Shown here: piece after piece, positions 1-5,511 of the stretch | Position numbering within the stretch: the stretch's first letter is position 1 | Layout of the letters: every line of letters starts with the position of its first letter | DNA from: CAYPHY01 sp964410625 | Lineage (GTDB): Bacteria; Chloroflexota; Anaerolineae; Promineifilales; Promineifilaceae | NCBI GenBank assembly: GCA_964410625.1 | Contig: CAYPHY010000078.1 | Location: 1 to 9,110 of the forward strand | Direction: 5' to 3' | DNA length: 9,110 nucleotides | Position numbers and translations under genes: made by a program | The notes under the pieces: model-generated | Seen by the model: only the letters and a program-made list of their open reading frames with translations | Told to the model about the DNA's origin: nothing | Database searches by the model: none

Positions 1-48
1 GTTCCTCAGCCGCGCTATCGGCCGGTTATCTATCAGCTAGGGGCGTGA
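1..48 (+). CDS. Possible 3' tail of an upstream gene (partial)
   Basis: Frame 1 is open from the window edge to a TGA at 46-48 and reads VPQPRYRPVIYQLGA. The codon choice resembles the neighbouring genes, and the stretch contains one copy of CGGCCG (19-24), a word found elsewhere in the window only inside genes. Fifteen residues are too few to assign a family. Frame 3 is also open across this stretch, to about base 161, so this could be non-coding. Confidence 0.3.
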   Translation, partial: VPQPRYRPVIYQLGA

Positions 49-54
49 CAATAG

Positions 55-82
55 CTGACTTTGCGCGGAAACAAAGTATAGT
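55..82 (+). promoter_or_regulatory. Candidate leaderless promoter of the lipoprotein gene
   Basis: CTGACT (55-60, 4 of 6 matches to the sigma-70 -35 box) is followed after 16 bp by TATAGT (77-82, 5 of 6 matches to the -10 box). The ATG at 89 lies only 6 nt after the -10, about where transcription would start, and no Shine-Dalgarno precedes it. The transcript may therefore be leaderless. This is inferred from box matches only. Confidence 0.35.
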
Positions 83-88
83 TATGGT

Positions 89-1468
89 ATGGTCTTTTGG
101 TTTCGTTTTGTCTTACTTGTTGTTCTGCTCACGGCCGCTTGTAGCAGCCCGGCCCCAACCATAGAGATTCCTCAATCAACGGCTGATCCAACGGCCGATC
201 CCGCGTCCGTTTCCTCTCCCACCCCGGAACAAACGCCAACCCTTCCGGCTTCGCCGACGGCTGAGATTGTTCCGCCAACGCTGACCCCGCTGCCGACCGG
301 CCCGGCGGAGACGCCAACGGCCGATGCTACCTTTACCCCTCCTCCTTCAGCCACTGTTGATCCCAACGCGACCGCGACCCTCTCCGCGCCGCTGCCAATT
401 GGCGTGATTGAGCAACCCCCATACCAGGCCAGCGAGTGTAGCGACAAGTATCCCTGCAACGAAGATGTAGCGGGATGGGAGGCGCGGATTCGCGTGCCAG
501 AGGGTTTTGTGGCGAGTTATTTCGGCCGTATTGACGGCCAGCCGACGGCGATTACCTTCGGGCCGGAGGGTGACCTCTATATCGCGGCGATGGATGGGAC
601 AATTTATCGCATGGATGAAAGTGGAGAAGCGGTTGTCTATGTGGATGGGTTCCGCGTGCCGACGGGGTTGGCCTTCCAGCCATGGACGGAGAAGCTCTTT
701 GTCTCCAATCGTGTTCTTGACCAAAATGTGGATGGTGAGTCGCAGGTGTCGGTGGTGGAAAATGGGCGAGTACGGTCGCTAATCACCGGCTTGCCTTGCT
801 GCTATACCTCCTACCACGCCGCCAATGGCATCGCCTTTGGGCCGGATGGCTATGGTTATGTCGCGGCCGGCGGCCGTGCGGATCACGGTGAAATATTGGA
901 AGGGCCAAACAAGGGGGAGCAAGATGAACTCCATCCGTTGGAAGCGAGCATTTTGCGTTTCAGCCCAGACGGCCGCGAAGTGGAACCCTACGCACGCGGC
1001 TTCCGCAATGCCTATGACATTGCCTGGGACGCTGACGGCCAACTGTATGCAACCAACAACGGCCCTGACTTCGGGCCGCCAGAGGACTTCTACAAGGTCG
1101 TCCCCGGCGGAGAGCATGGCTACCCCTGGTATGATTGTGATGCCTGCTTTCCGGCTCCGGCCGGTGTCGAACTGGTGCCGCCCATCCATAACTTCCCCCC
1201 CCACAGTTCGCCGACGGGCGTGACCGCCTACTTGAGCAGTCAATTCCCCGGTTATTACAACAGCCTCTTCGTCACCTTGTGGAGCGCTTTTCCGGGAGCA
1301 CAGAAGGTGGTCTGGTTTGCGCCGGGCGGCCGTGATGCCACCGATTTCGCCACCGGCTTTGCCGCGCCGATTGATGTCACCGTCGGGCCGGAGGGCAGCC
1401 TTTACGTGGCGGATTGGGCGACGGGGATTATTTTTCGGATAGAATATCAAATGTCAATTGACAATTAA
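89..1468 (+). CDS. Lipoprotein with PQQ sugar/sorbosone dehydrogenase-like beta-propeller
   Basis: This 459-aa protein is predicted to be exported and lipid-anchored. Residues 1-18 form a signal peptide with a hydrophobic core and a lipobox-like LTAAC whose acceptor would be Cys18; Thr at -3 is slightly off consensus. Residues 19 to about 105 are a low-complexity Thr/Pro/Ala linker, probably a flexible tether. The rest shows the repeated GPxGxLYVA/DGQLYATN pattern of a six-bladed propeller of the glucose/sorbosone dehydrogenase family. The H-x-x-N-G-x-x-F-G-P-D-G segment near residues 244-255 resembles the catalytic-His blade of soluble PQQ glucose dehydrogenases, and a later RNAYDIAWDADG and GGEHGYPW fit the same fold. 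Such enzymes oxidise sugars or related alcohols with PQQ; the substrate here is unknown. A CDAC pair and a CC pair may form disulfides. The ATG at 89 is chosen because the signal peptide begins directly there. The last residues (MSIDN) come from a repeat at 1452-1485. Confidence 0.85.
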   Translation: MVFWFRFVLLVVLLTAACSSPAPTIEIPQSTADPTADPASVSSPTPEQTPTLPASPTAEIVPPTLTPLPTGPAETPTADATFTPPPSATVDPNATATLSAPLPIGVIEQPPYQASECSDKYPCNEDVAGWEARIRVPEGFVASYFGRIDGQPTAITFGPEGDLYIAAMDGTIYRMDESGEAVVYVDGFRVPTGLAFQPWTEKLFVSNRVLDQNVDGESQVSVVENGRVRSLITGLPCCYTSYHAANGIAFGPDGYGYVAAGGRADHGEILEGPNKGEQDELHPLEASILRFSPDGREVEPYARGFRNAYDIAWDADGQLYATNNGPDFGPPEDFYKVVPGGEHGYPWYDCDACFPAPAGVELVPPIHNFPPHSSPTGVTAYLSSQFPGYYNSLFVTLWSAFPGAQKVVWFAPGGRDATDFATGFAAPIDVTVGPEGSLYVADWATGIIFRIEYQMSIDN

Positions 1469-1485
1469 CAGTTGACAATTGTCAA
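1452..1485. repeat. TTGACAATT-type palindromic repeat between lipoprotein gene and yggS
   Basis: Two perfect palindromes lie side by side: TGTCAATTGACA (1452-1463) and TTGACAATTGTCAA (1472-1485). They share the core TTGACAATT and are joined by an AT-rich spacer. The element contributes the final codons and TAA stop (1466-1468) of the lipoprotein gene. It could form small hairpins in the mRNA or be a degenerate mobile repeat. It also contains TTGACA, but I see no convincing -10 at the right distance. Confidence 0.7.
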
Positions 1486-1504
1486 TCAAAGATTAGGTGT
1501 GATC

Positions 1505-2260
1505 GTGCAGAGTCATGTAGTTGTGTCGAAAATTGCGGAGCGATATGCGGCCGTACAAGAGCGAATCGCGGCTGCTGCGCGACGTGCGGGAAGATCGGCC
1601 GATGAGCTTACGCTGGTGGCGGTGACAAAGACGTGGCCGGCAGAGGTGGTGGTGGCCGCTTACCAGGCAGGGATGCGCCACTTTGGCGAGAACCGCGCAG
1701 AAGAGTTGGCGGAAAAACGGCCGTTGGTAACGGCCGCGCTCGGCAACCCGGATGACATCACCTGGCATCTGATCGGCACGCTGCAAAGCCGCAAAACGGG
1801 ATTGGCGGCCGAACATGCCGATCTCTTCCATGCCCTTGACCGGCAAAAAATTGCTCGTCGTCTCTCCGGGGAACGAGAGGAATTAAGTCGGCCGCCTCTG
1901 CCCGTCTTCTTAGAAGTCAATCTGTCGGGTGAAACAACCAAATCAGGGTTCGCGGGTTTTAATTGGGAAAGTGATGCAACACAGCGCGAGAATTTGCGTA
2001 CTTATTTAATAGAAACGCTGGCTTGGCCGGGGTTGGCTGTGGTTGGCTTGATGACCATGGCCCCCTGGGACGTAGAGCCGGAGATCATTCGCGCGGTTTT
2101 CCGGCGGACGCGCGAATTGGCGCAATGGCTACAAACGGCCGTGCCGGAAAGCAAGCTGCCCTATCTGTCTATGGGCATGACCGATGATTTTGAAATAGCG
2201 ATTGAAGAAGGCGCGACCCATGTGCGGGTCGGCCGCGCCATCTTTGGTGAAAGAAATTAA
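1505..2260 (+). CDS. yggS: YggS/PLPBP-family pyridoxal-phosphate homeostasis protein
   Basis: This cytoplasmic PLP-binding protein belongs to the YggS/YlmE/PROSC family, a single alanine-racemase-like TIM barrel that buffers pyridoxal phosphate and affects amino-acid and vitamin B6 balance; no catalytic reaction is established for the family. Signature segments appear in order: the PLP lysine in LVAVTKTWP, HFGENRAEEL, WHLIGTLQSRK, EVNLSGETTKSGF, GLMTMAP, LSMGMTDDFEIAIEEG and THVRVGRAIFGER. The open frame has no in-frame ATG near its 5' end. GTG 1505 is preferred because AGGTG (1495-1499) sits 5 nt upstream. GTG 1523 is a strong alternative: it would place the PLP lysine at residue 36, as in E. 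coli YggS. TTG 1472 lies inside a repeat and is unlikely. yggT follows 19 nt downstream, almost certainly in the same operon. Confidence 0.93.
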   Translation: MQSHVVVSKIAERYAAVQERIAAAARRAGRSADELTLVAVTKTWPAEVVVAAYQAGMRHFGENRAEELAEKRPLVTAALGNPDDITWHLIGTLQSRKTGLAAEHADLFHALDRQKIARRLSGEREELSRPPLPVFLEVNLSGETTKSGFAGFNWESDATQRENLRTYLIETLAWPGLAVVGLMTMAPWDVEPEIIRAVFRRTRELAQWLQTAVPESKLPYLSMGMTDDFEIAIEEGATHVRVGRAIFGERN

Positions 2261-2279
2261 CGACTGAGAGAATAATAAT

Positions 2280-2543
2280 ATGGCACTGATTCCAGTTATT
2301 AATGCAATATTTTGGCTTATTTATGCCTTACTATGGGCGCGGATTATCCTCTCCTTTATCCGCCCTGATCCTTATCATCCCACCTGGGGGCCGATTGTGC
2401 GCGGTGTGTATGATGTGACCGAACCGATCCTAGGCCCCATTCGTCGCCTGCTGCCGCCGATGGGCGGCCTTGATTTTAGTCCGTTGATTGTTTTTCTGTT
2501 GTTGCGTTTGTTACAAGGTGTGGTCATTAACCTTGTTGTTTGA
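2280..2543 (+). CDS. yggT: YggT/YlmG-family small integral membrane protein
   Basis: This 87-aa protein consists of one YGGT domain. A hydrophobic helix (about residues 5-25) leads into the conserved ARIILSFIRPDPYHP and TEPILGPIRRLLPPMGGLDFSPLIVFLLL segments, which end in a second helix. The length is that of single-domain YlmG proteins of Gram-positive bacteria and chloroplasts rather than the doubled E. coli YggT. Family roles are tentative: membrane organisation, cell division or nucleoid placement, and osmotic tolerance. A GAGAG about 10 nt upstream is a weak ribosome binding site. It lies directly downstream of yggS, matching the ylmE-ylmG order of ftsZ-linked clusters, but no sepF/ylmF lies between them and no ftsZ is visible. 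Confidence 0.92.
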   Translation: MALIPVINAIFWLIYALLWARIILSFIRPDPYHPTWGPIVRGVYDVTEPILGPIRRLLPPMGGLDFSPLIVFLLLRLLQGVVINLVV

Positions 2544-2557
2544 CAAGGCGAGTGATT

Positions 2558-2640
2558 AACGCAGAGGCGCAGAGGGATAGAGACGCAGAGAAAAGAATTA
2601 CCTCTCTGTGTCTTTGCCTCTCTGCGCCTCTGCGTTTTTT
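2558..2640. terminator. Long CGCAGAGGCGCAGAG-type inverted repeat with T-run, likely terminator
   Basis: Arms at 2558-2591 and 2603-2636 (34 nt each, about 5 mismatches by eye, several of which could be G-U pairs in RNA) surround an 11-nt loop. The right arm runs into TTTTTT (2635-2640), so on the plus strand it resembles an intrinsic terminator for yggS-yggT. It lies between convergent genes, just beyond the stop of the PNPOx-like gene on the other strand. Each arm is itself built from a degenerate tandem GCAGAG motif, so it also looks like a dispersed repeat family. Confidence 0.75.
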
Positions 2641-2662
2641 GTTTTCTCAATTACAACTGCTA

Positions 2663-3115
2663 CTACCCAGAACGCCAAATGAGGGACTTGGCCGGAAATT
2701 GATACAGCTCGATTCGCCAGGGGGTGAGCTTTAGCACGCCGTAATCGGGATGATCAGGGGCGATAAACATCGGCGTGGGATCATAACCTAATGGTTCCGG
2801 TGCGTTGCTGAACAACTCCCAGACATGTTGTTTGCTTTCCAGATCGTCGGCCCATTCGGCCGAGCACTCCACATAAACCGGCTTGGCAATGTCGGCAATA
2901 TAAGCCAGCGACACATAAGGGTGATGGGTGATGTGTTTGGCCTTGTGCGAGGTGCGGCGGGTGGCGATCCAGCCCGTCTTGCCTTCCCAGATGGGGTGCA
3001 GGATGCGTGAGCGAATCCGGTTTTGCCGGTCGAGCGTAGCAACATTGCACCACACCATCTTGTGAACACGTTCCAAAAACAGTGCTTCCATCTCTTCAAA
3101 TGGCGTTGAATCCAT
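2663..3115 (-). CDS. Pyridoxamine 5'-phosphate oxidase-like FMN split-barrel protein
   Basis: This 150-aa protein fits the PNPOx-like split beta-barrel family. WCNVATLDRQNRIRSRILHPIWE is the usual first strands, WIATRRTSHKAKHITHHPYVSLAYI has the basic/His stretch that contacts the flavin phosphate in relatives, and PVYVECSAEWADD continues the barrel. It ends in YGVLKLTPWRIELYQF, the common closing strand. Relatives bind FMN, F420 or heme, and many are uncharacterised general-stress-type proteins; true vitamin B6 oxidase activity is not implied. The start is the ATG at 3113-3115, which has AGGAGA 7 nt upstream (3123-3128). A longer frame from 3148 would begin inside a CACGAAT repeat and is rejected. 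It lies downstream of the acyl-CoA dehydrogenase gene on the same strand, separated by 161 nt of repeats. Confidence 0.82.
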   Translation of the reverse strand: MDSTPFEEMEALFLERVHKMVWCNVATLDRQNRIRSRILHPIWEGKTGWIATRRTSHKAKHITHHPYVSLAYIADIAKPVYVECSAEWADDLESKQHVWELFSNAPEPLGYDPTPMFIAPDHPDYGVLKLTPWRIELYQFPAKSLIWRSG

Positions 3116-3131
3116 CCTGATCTCTCCTGAC

Positions 3132-3275
3132 GATCCACGAATTTTCACGAATCTACACGAATCAATTTTATCCTCGCCTCAGAATTGGTCACTTAAACCA
3201 CAGGTGAGGATTTGTAGAATGCCTGCGGACTGTAACTAAGCTTAATTGGTGAAAATTCGTGTAAATTAGTGGATC
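3132..3275. repeat. CACGAAT-family repeat pair in inverted orientation
   Basis: The left unit (3132-3164) begins GATCCACGAATTTTCACGAA and repeats CACGAAT with a period of about 10-11 bases. The right unit (3244-3275) carries the inverse, GTGAAAATTCGTG and TAGTGGATC. The two face each other across about 80 bases and could pair into a long-range stem. The right unit abuts the TAA of the acyl-CoA dehydrogenase gene; the left abuts the ribosome binding site of the PNPOx-like gene. The sequence between them shows no gene. Confidence 0.7.
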
Positions 3276-3276
3276 T

Positions 3277-4440
3277 TTAGCGCAGGCCGGTGAGTTGGCG
3301 GGCGATGACCATGCGCTGGATTTCGCTGGTTCCTTCGTAAATTTCGGTGATCTTGGCGTCGCGGAAGTAGCGTTCGAGCGGCATTTCCTTGCTATAGCCC
3401 ATGCCGCCGTGAATCTGGATCGCCTCGGTGGTTACATACATCGCCGTTTCGCTGGCATAGAGCTTGGCCATGCTCGCTTCCAGGGTGTAGCGACGGCCGC
3501 TCTGCGCTGCGTCCATCTTCGCCAACGCCGCCTGGTAGATCAGCAAGCGGCTGGCTTCGACGCGGCACTTCATATCGGCCAGCTTTTGCTGGATCATCTG
3601 GAAGCCGCCGATCTTTTGCCCAAACGCTTCGCGCTCCTGGGCATATTGGATACTGGCTTCTAAGGCAGCCTCGGCAATGCCCAACGCTTGCGCGGCAATG
3701 CCAATACGTCCGGCGTCGAGGACGGTCATGGCGATCTTGAACCCTTCCCCTTCTTCCCCCAGCCGGTTTTCCACTGGACACTCATAGTTGTCGAAGAGGA
3801 TTTCGCTGGTCGCGCTGGCGCGGATGCCCAGCTTCGGCTCCGTCTTGCCGCGGCTGAAGCCCGGTTTGTCCGTTTCGATCAGAAAGGCGCTGATGCCGCT
3901 GTGCTTCTTTTCTGGTTGGGTCATGGTGAAGAGGACGATGAAGTCGGCATAGGGGGCAGAGGTGACCCAGGATTTACGGCCGTTGATCACATAATGCGTT
4001 CCTGCCTCGTTCAGCACGGCACGGCTGCGCATCGTCCCCGCGTCGCTGCCACTCATCGGCTCGGTCAGGCTATAGGCGGCGATCTTCTCTCCGCTGGCAA
4101 CGGGGACAAGGTACTTTGCCTTTTGCGCTTCTGTGCCAAATTTCATCAAGCCATGACAGTAGAGCGAATTGTTGACCGACATGATCGTGCCGTGGCTGGC
4201 GTCGGCTTTGCAGATTTCGGTCAGTGCGAGCACATAGGCCAGCGTGTCCATCCCCGCCCCGCCATACTCCTCCGGTACTTCGATGCCCATGAAGCCAAGT
4301 TGGCCCATTTCGCGCACCGTATTGAGGGGGAACTCGGCCGTTTCATCATGCTCGGCAGCGATTGGGGCAACGGCCCGCCGGGCAAAGTCCTGCGCGGCTT
4401 GCTGGATCATGCGGTGTTCGTCCGTAATGAAGTTAAACAT
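3277..4440 (-). CDS. Acyl-CoA dehydrogenase, short-chain/butyryl-CoA type
   Basis: This 387-aa FAD enzyme catalyses alpha,beta-dehydrogenation of an acyl-CoA thioester in the cytoplasm, passing electrons to electron-transfer flavoprotein. The full family length is present. The N-terminal helical domain ends near residue 120. It is followed by the flavin/substrate signature AYSLTEPMSGSDAG (122-135), the beta-domain INGRKSWVTSAPYADFIVLF, and the C-terminal helical domain with REAFGQKIGGFQMIQQKLADM, QIHGGMGYSKEMPLERYFRD and EIYEGTSEIQR. Glu369 in IYEGTSE is at the position of the catalytic base of short- and medium-chain enzymes. The start is supported by AGAGGA about 5 nt before the ATG. No etfAB, thiolase or enoyl-CoA hydratase lies nearby, so whether it serves fatty-acid, butyrate or branched amino-acid breakdown cannot be decided. 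Confidence 0.95.
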   Translation of the reverse strand: MFNFITDEHRMIQQAAQDFARRAVAPIAAEHDETAEFPLNTVREMGQLGFMGIEVPEEYGGAGMDTLAYVLALTEICKADASHGTIMSVNNSLYCHGLMKFGTEAQKAKYLVPVASGEKIAAYSLTEPMSGSDAGTMRSRAVLNEAGTHYVINGRKSWVTSAPYADFIVLFTMTQPEKKHSGISAFLIETDKPGFSRGKTEPKLGIRASATSEILFDNYECPVENRLGEEGEGFKIAMTVLDAGRIGIAAQALGIAEAALEASIQYAQEREAFGQKIGGFQMIQQKLADMKCRVEASRLLIYQAALAKMDAAQSGRRYTLEASMAKLYASETAMYVTTEAIQIHGGMGYSKEMPLERYFRDAKITEIYEGTSEIQRMVIARQLTGLR

Positions 4441-4453
4441 AATTCCTCTTTTC

Positions 4454-4567
4454 AGTAGTCAGTGGGTGGTTGTCAGTAGGCAGTAATCGGTGAGCGGTAA
4501 TCTGAGGGCTGATTACTTTTTACCAACTACCAAGATTCTGAGTCTCCCAGTCTCTCAGTCTCTTAAT
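4454..4567. repeat. Low-complexity CAGTAGTCAGT and AGTCTCTC/AATCTCT repeats
   Basis: The 129-nt gap is almost entirely simple repeat. Bases 4454-4507 carry degenerate tandem copies of CAGTAGTCAGT/CAGTAATCGGTGA. Bases 4538-4586 carry copies of a 7-8-nt unit of the type AGTCTCTC, drifting to AATCTCT and AATCTCC. The second tract continues across the TAG stop of the membrane-protein gene and encodes its last residues (EEEIGD). No promoter is obvious within it for the acyl-CoA dehydrogenase gene. Confidence 0.65.
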
Positions 4568-4569
4568 CT

Positions 4570-5370
4570 CTAATCTCCAATCTCCTCCTCCGGCAACACC
4601 ACCTGATGTACTTCGGCATGGTGGAGAAGGGTCTCAAAGTCATCGGCCGTCAGCTCAATCCCCTGCTCCCAGCGACGCCGTTCGGCCAGCCAATAGCGGC
4701 CTTCTTTAGAATGCAGTAGCTGGTTGGGAATGGACGGCCGCGTAGGGGGGCCAAAGCGGCTGCGAATGGTGCTGGTATGTAGCTCGGCGGGATGAATCTG
4801 GTGAAAGGCTAAGGCCCCTTTCTTCTGTTTGATGAGAGCCTCGGCCTGTTCGGGCGGCATAAAGGCGAAAAGATTCAGGCGATTATCGTCTTGTTGAAAT
4901 TCACAAGCCAGGCAGAACCACTTGGGTGGCACGCGCCGTTCGCGGCCGCCACGTGAATAGCCGCTGAGCCGAAAATACCAGTTGGTATAGCGCATCGGCC
5001 GCGCCCAATAAAAGGCGGGTTCGTCCGTTTCCCCTTTTGCTTCCGCTTCCAACGGCAGTTGCCCAGAACGTTTGTCTTCGACATAGACGCCCACATCGTC
5101 CAGCACCAGAGTGAGACCACTATGCCAATAACGCTTCAACGTTAGTTCGACACCCCAAACAATGGCCAGCGCCAGCGGGATGGCCCCGATGCAGGAAAGA
5201 AAGGGCGTATAGTCATACAAATTAGTGGGCAAAAGCGCAGGCAGGAGGTTGCGCAGGAGGAGAAAGGCCACGGCCAGACCAGCAAAAAGGGAGATAAACA
5301 CGGCCGTGCGTAGCCCGCTGTGTTCCTGGTCGGCGTATAGGACTTGTCGAGGGGATTCGGCCGTTGTCAT
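4570..5370 (-). CDS. Uncharacterised two-TM membrane protein, possible PH-like cytoplasmic domain
   Basis: I do not recognise a named family. The 266-aa protein has a short polar N-terminus, two hydrophobic segments (about residues 21-47 and 56-77), then a soluble domain of about 185 residues. This begins LTLVLDDVGVYVEDK and is rich in aromatic and beta-prone stretches (YTNWYFRLSGY, WFCLACEFQQDDNRLNLFAF). Two TM helices followed by a strand reading 'L-x-L-x-D-x-G-V-x-V' recall bacterial PH-domain membrane proteins, but this is inference. The C-terminus is charged (VLPEEEIGD). The start is the ATG at 5368-5370, because the signal-like hydrophobic region follows and a good promoter lies just upstream. 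The longer frame to 5499 would read through a structured repeat. Translation is probably leaderless, as no Shine-Dalgarno is seen. Confidence 0.7.
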   Translation of the reverse strand: MTTAESPRQVLYADQEHSGLRTAVFISLFAGLAVAFLLLRNLLPALLPTNLYDYTPFLSCIGAIPLALAIVWGVELTLKRYWHSGLTLVLDDVGVYVEDKRSGQLPLEAEAKGETDEPAFYWARPMRYTNWYFRLSGYSRGGRERRVPPKWFCLACEFQQDDNRLNLFAFMPPEQAEALIKQKKGALAFHQIHPAELHTSTIRSRFGPPTRPSIPNQLLHSKEGRYWLAERRRWEQGIELTADDFETLLHHAEVHQVVLPEEEIGD

Positions 5371-5377
5371 AGGCCAA

Positions 5378-5407
5378 ATTGTAACACTGCCCGCCGGGTG
5401 TTGGCAA
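5378..5407 (-). promoter_or_regulatory. Candidate leaderless promoter of the membrane-protein gene
   Basis: On the minus strand TTGCCA (5402-5407, 5 of 6) is separated by 18 bp from TACAAT (5378-5383, 5 of 6). The ATG follows 7 nt after the -10 box, at the expected transcription start, so the mRNA is likely leaderless. The -35 box directly abuts the structured repeat beginning at 5408. Confidence 0.5.
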
Positions 5408-5511
5408 TTGTAGCGCGGGTTGGCAGCAGCTACAGTTCGTACAGCGATTTTCCTAAATCGCTTCTCGATTGCTACTACTGAGAAGGCGCGATTTACCAAA
5501 TCGCGCTACAA
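5408..5511. repeat. Structured repeat with nested hairpins (TTGTAGCGCG ... CGCGCTACAA)
   Basis: An outer inverted repeat, TTGTAGCGCG (5408-5417) and CGCGCTACAA (5502-5511), encloses two perfect hairpins: GCGATTT-tcct-AAATCGC (5444-5461) and GCGCGATTT-acc-AAATCGCGC (5486-5506). The second arm of the last hairpin can pair either locally or with the outer left arm, so alternative folds exist. The element supplies the TAG stop of the VOC gene (5506-5508) and could end or stabilise its transcript; no T-run follows. Confidence 0.75.

Noticed and set aside
779..1450. 223-aa minus-strand open frame
   Set aside because: It is a shadow opposite the propeller lipoprotein gene, with no recognisable domain.
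1472..1504. TTG start giving a longer YggS
   Set aside because: The TTG lies inside the TTGACAATT palindrome, and the extra residues do not match the family; GTG 1505 or 1523 fits better.
3116..3148. Longer start for the PNPOx-like gene at 3148
   Set aside because: The extension is translated CACGAAT repeat; the ATG at 3115 has AGGAGA at proper spacing.
3688..4458. 256-aa plus-strand open frame
   Set aside because: It is antisense to the well-supported acyl-CoA dehydrogenase; its composition is that of a reverse-frame shadow.
4454..4586. Possible CRISPR array
   Set aside because: Units are 7-11 nt, degenerate and contiguous, with no unique spacers and no cas genes nearby.
5371..5499. 43-residue N-terminal extension of the membrane protein
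   Set aside because: It would be encoded by the nested-hairpin repeat and would run through the promoter boxes; the hydrophobic region starts naturally after the ATG at 5370.
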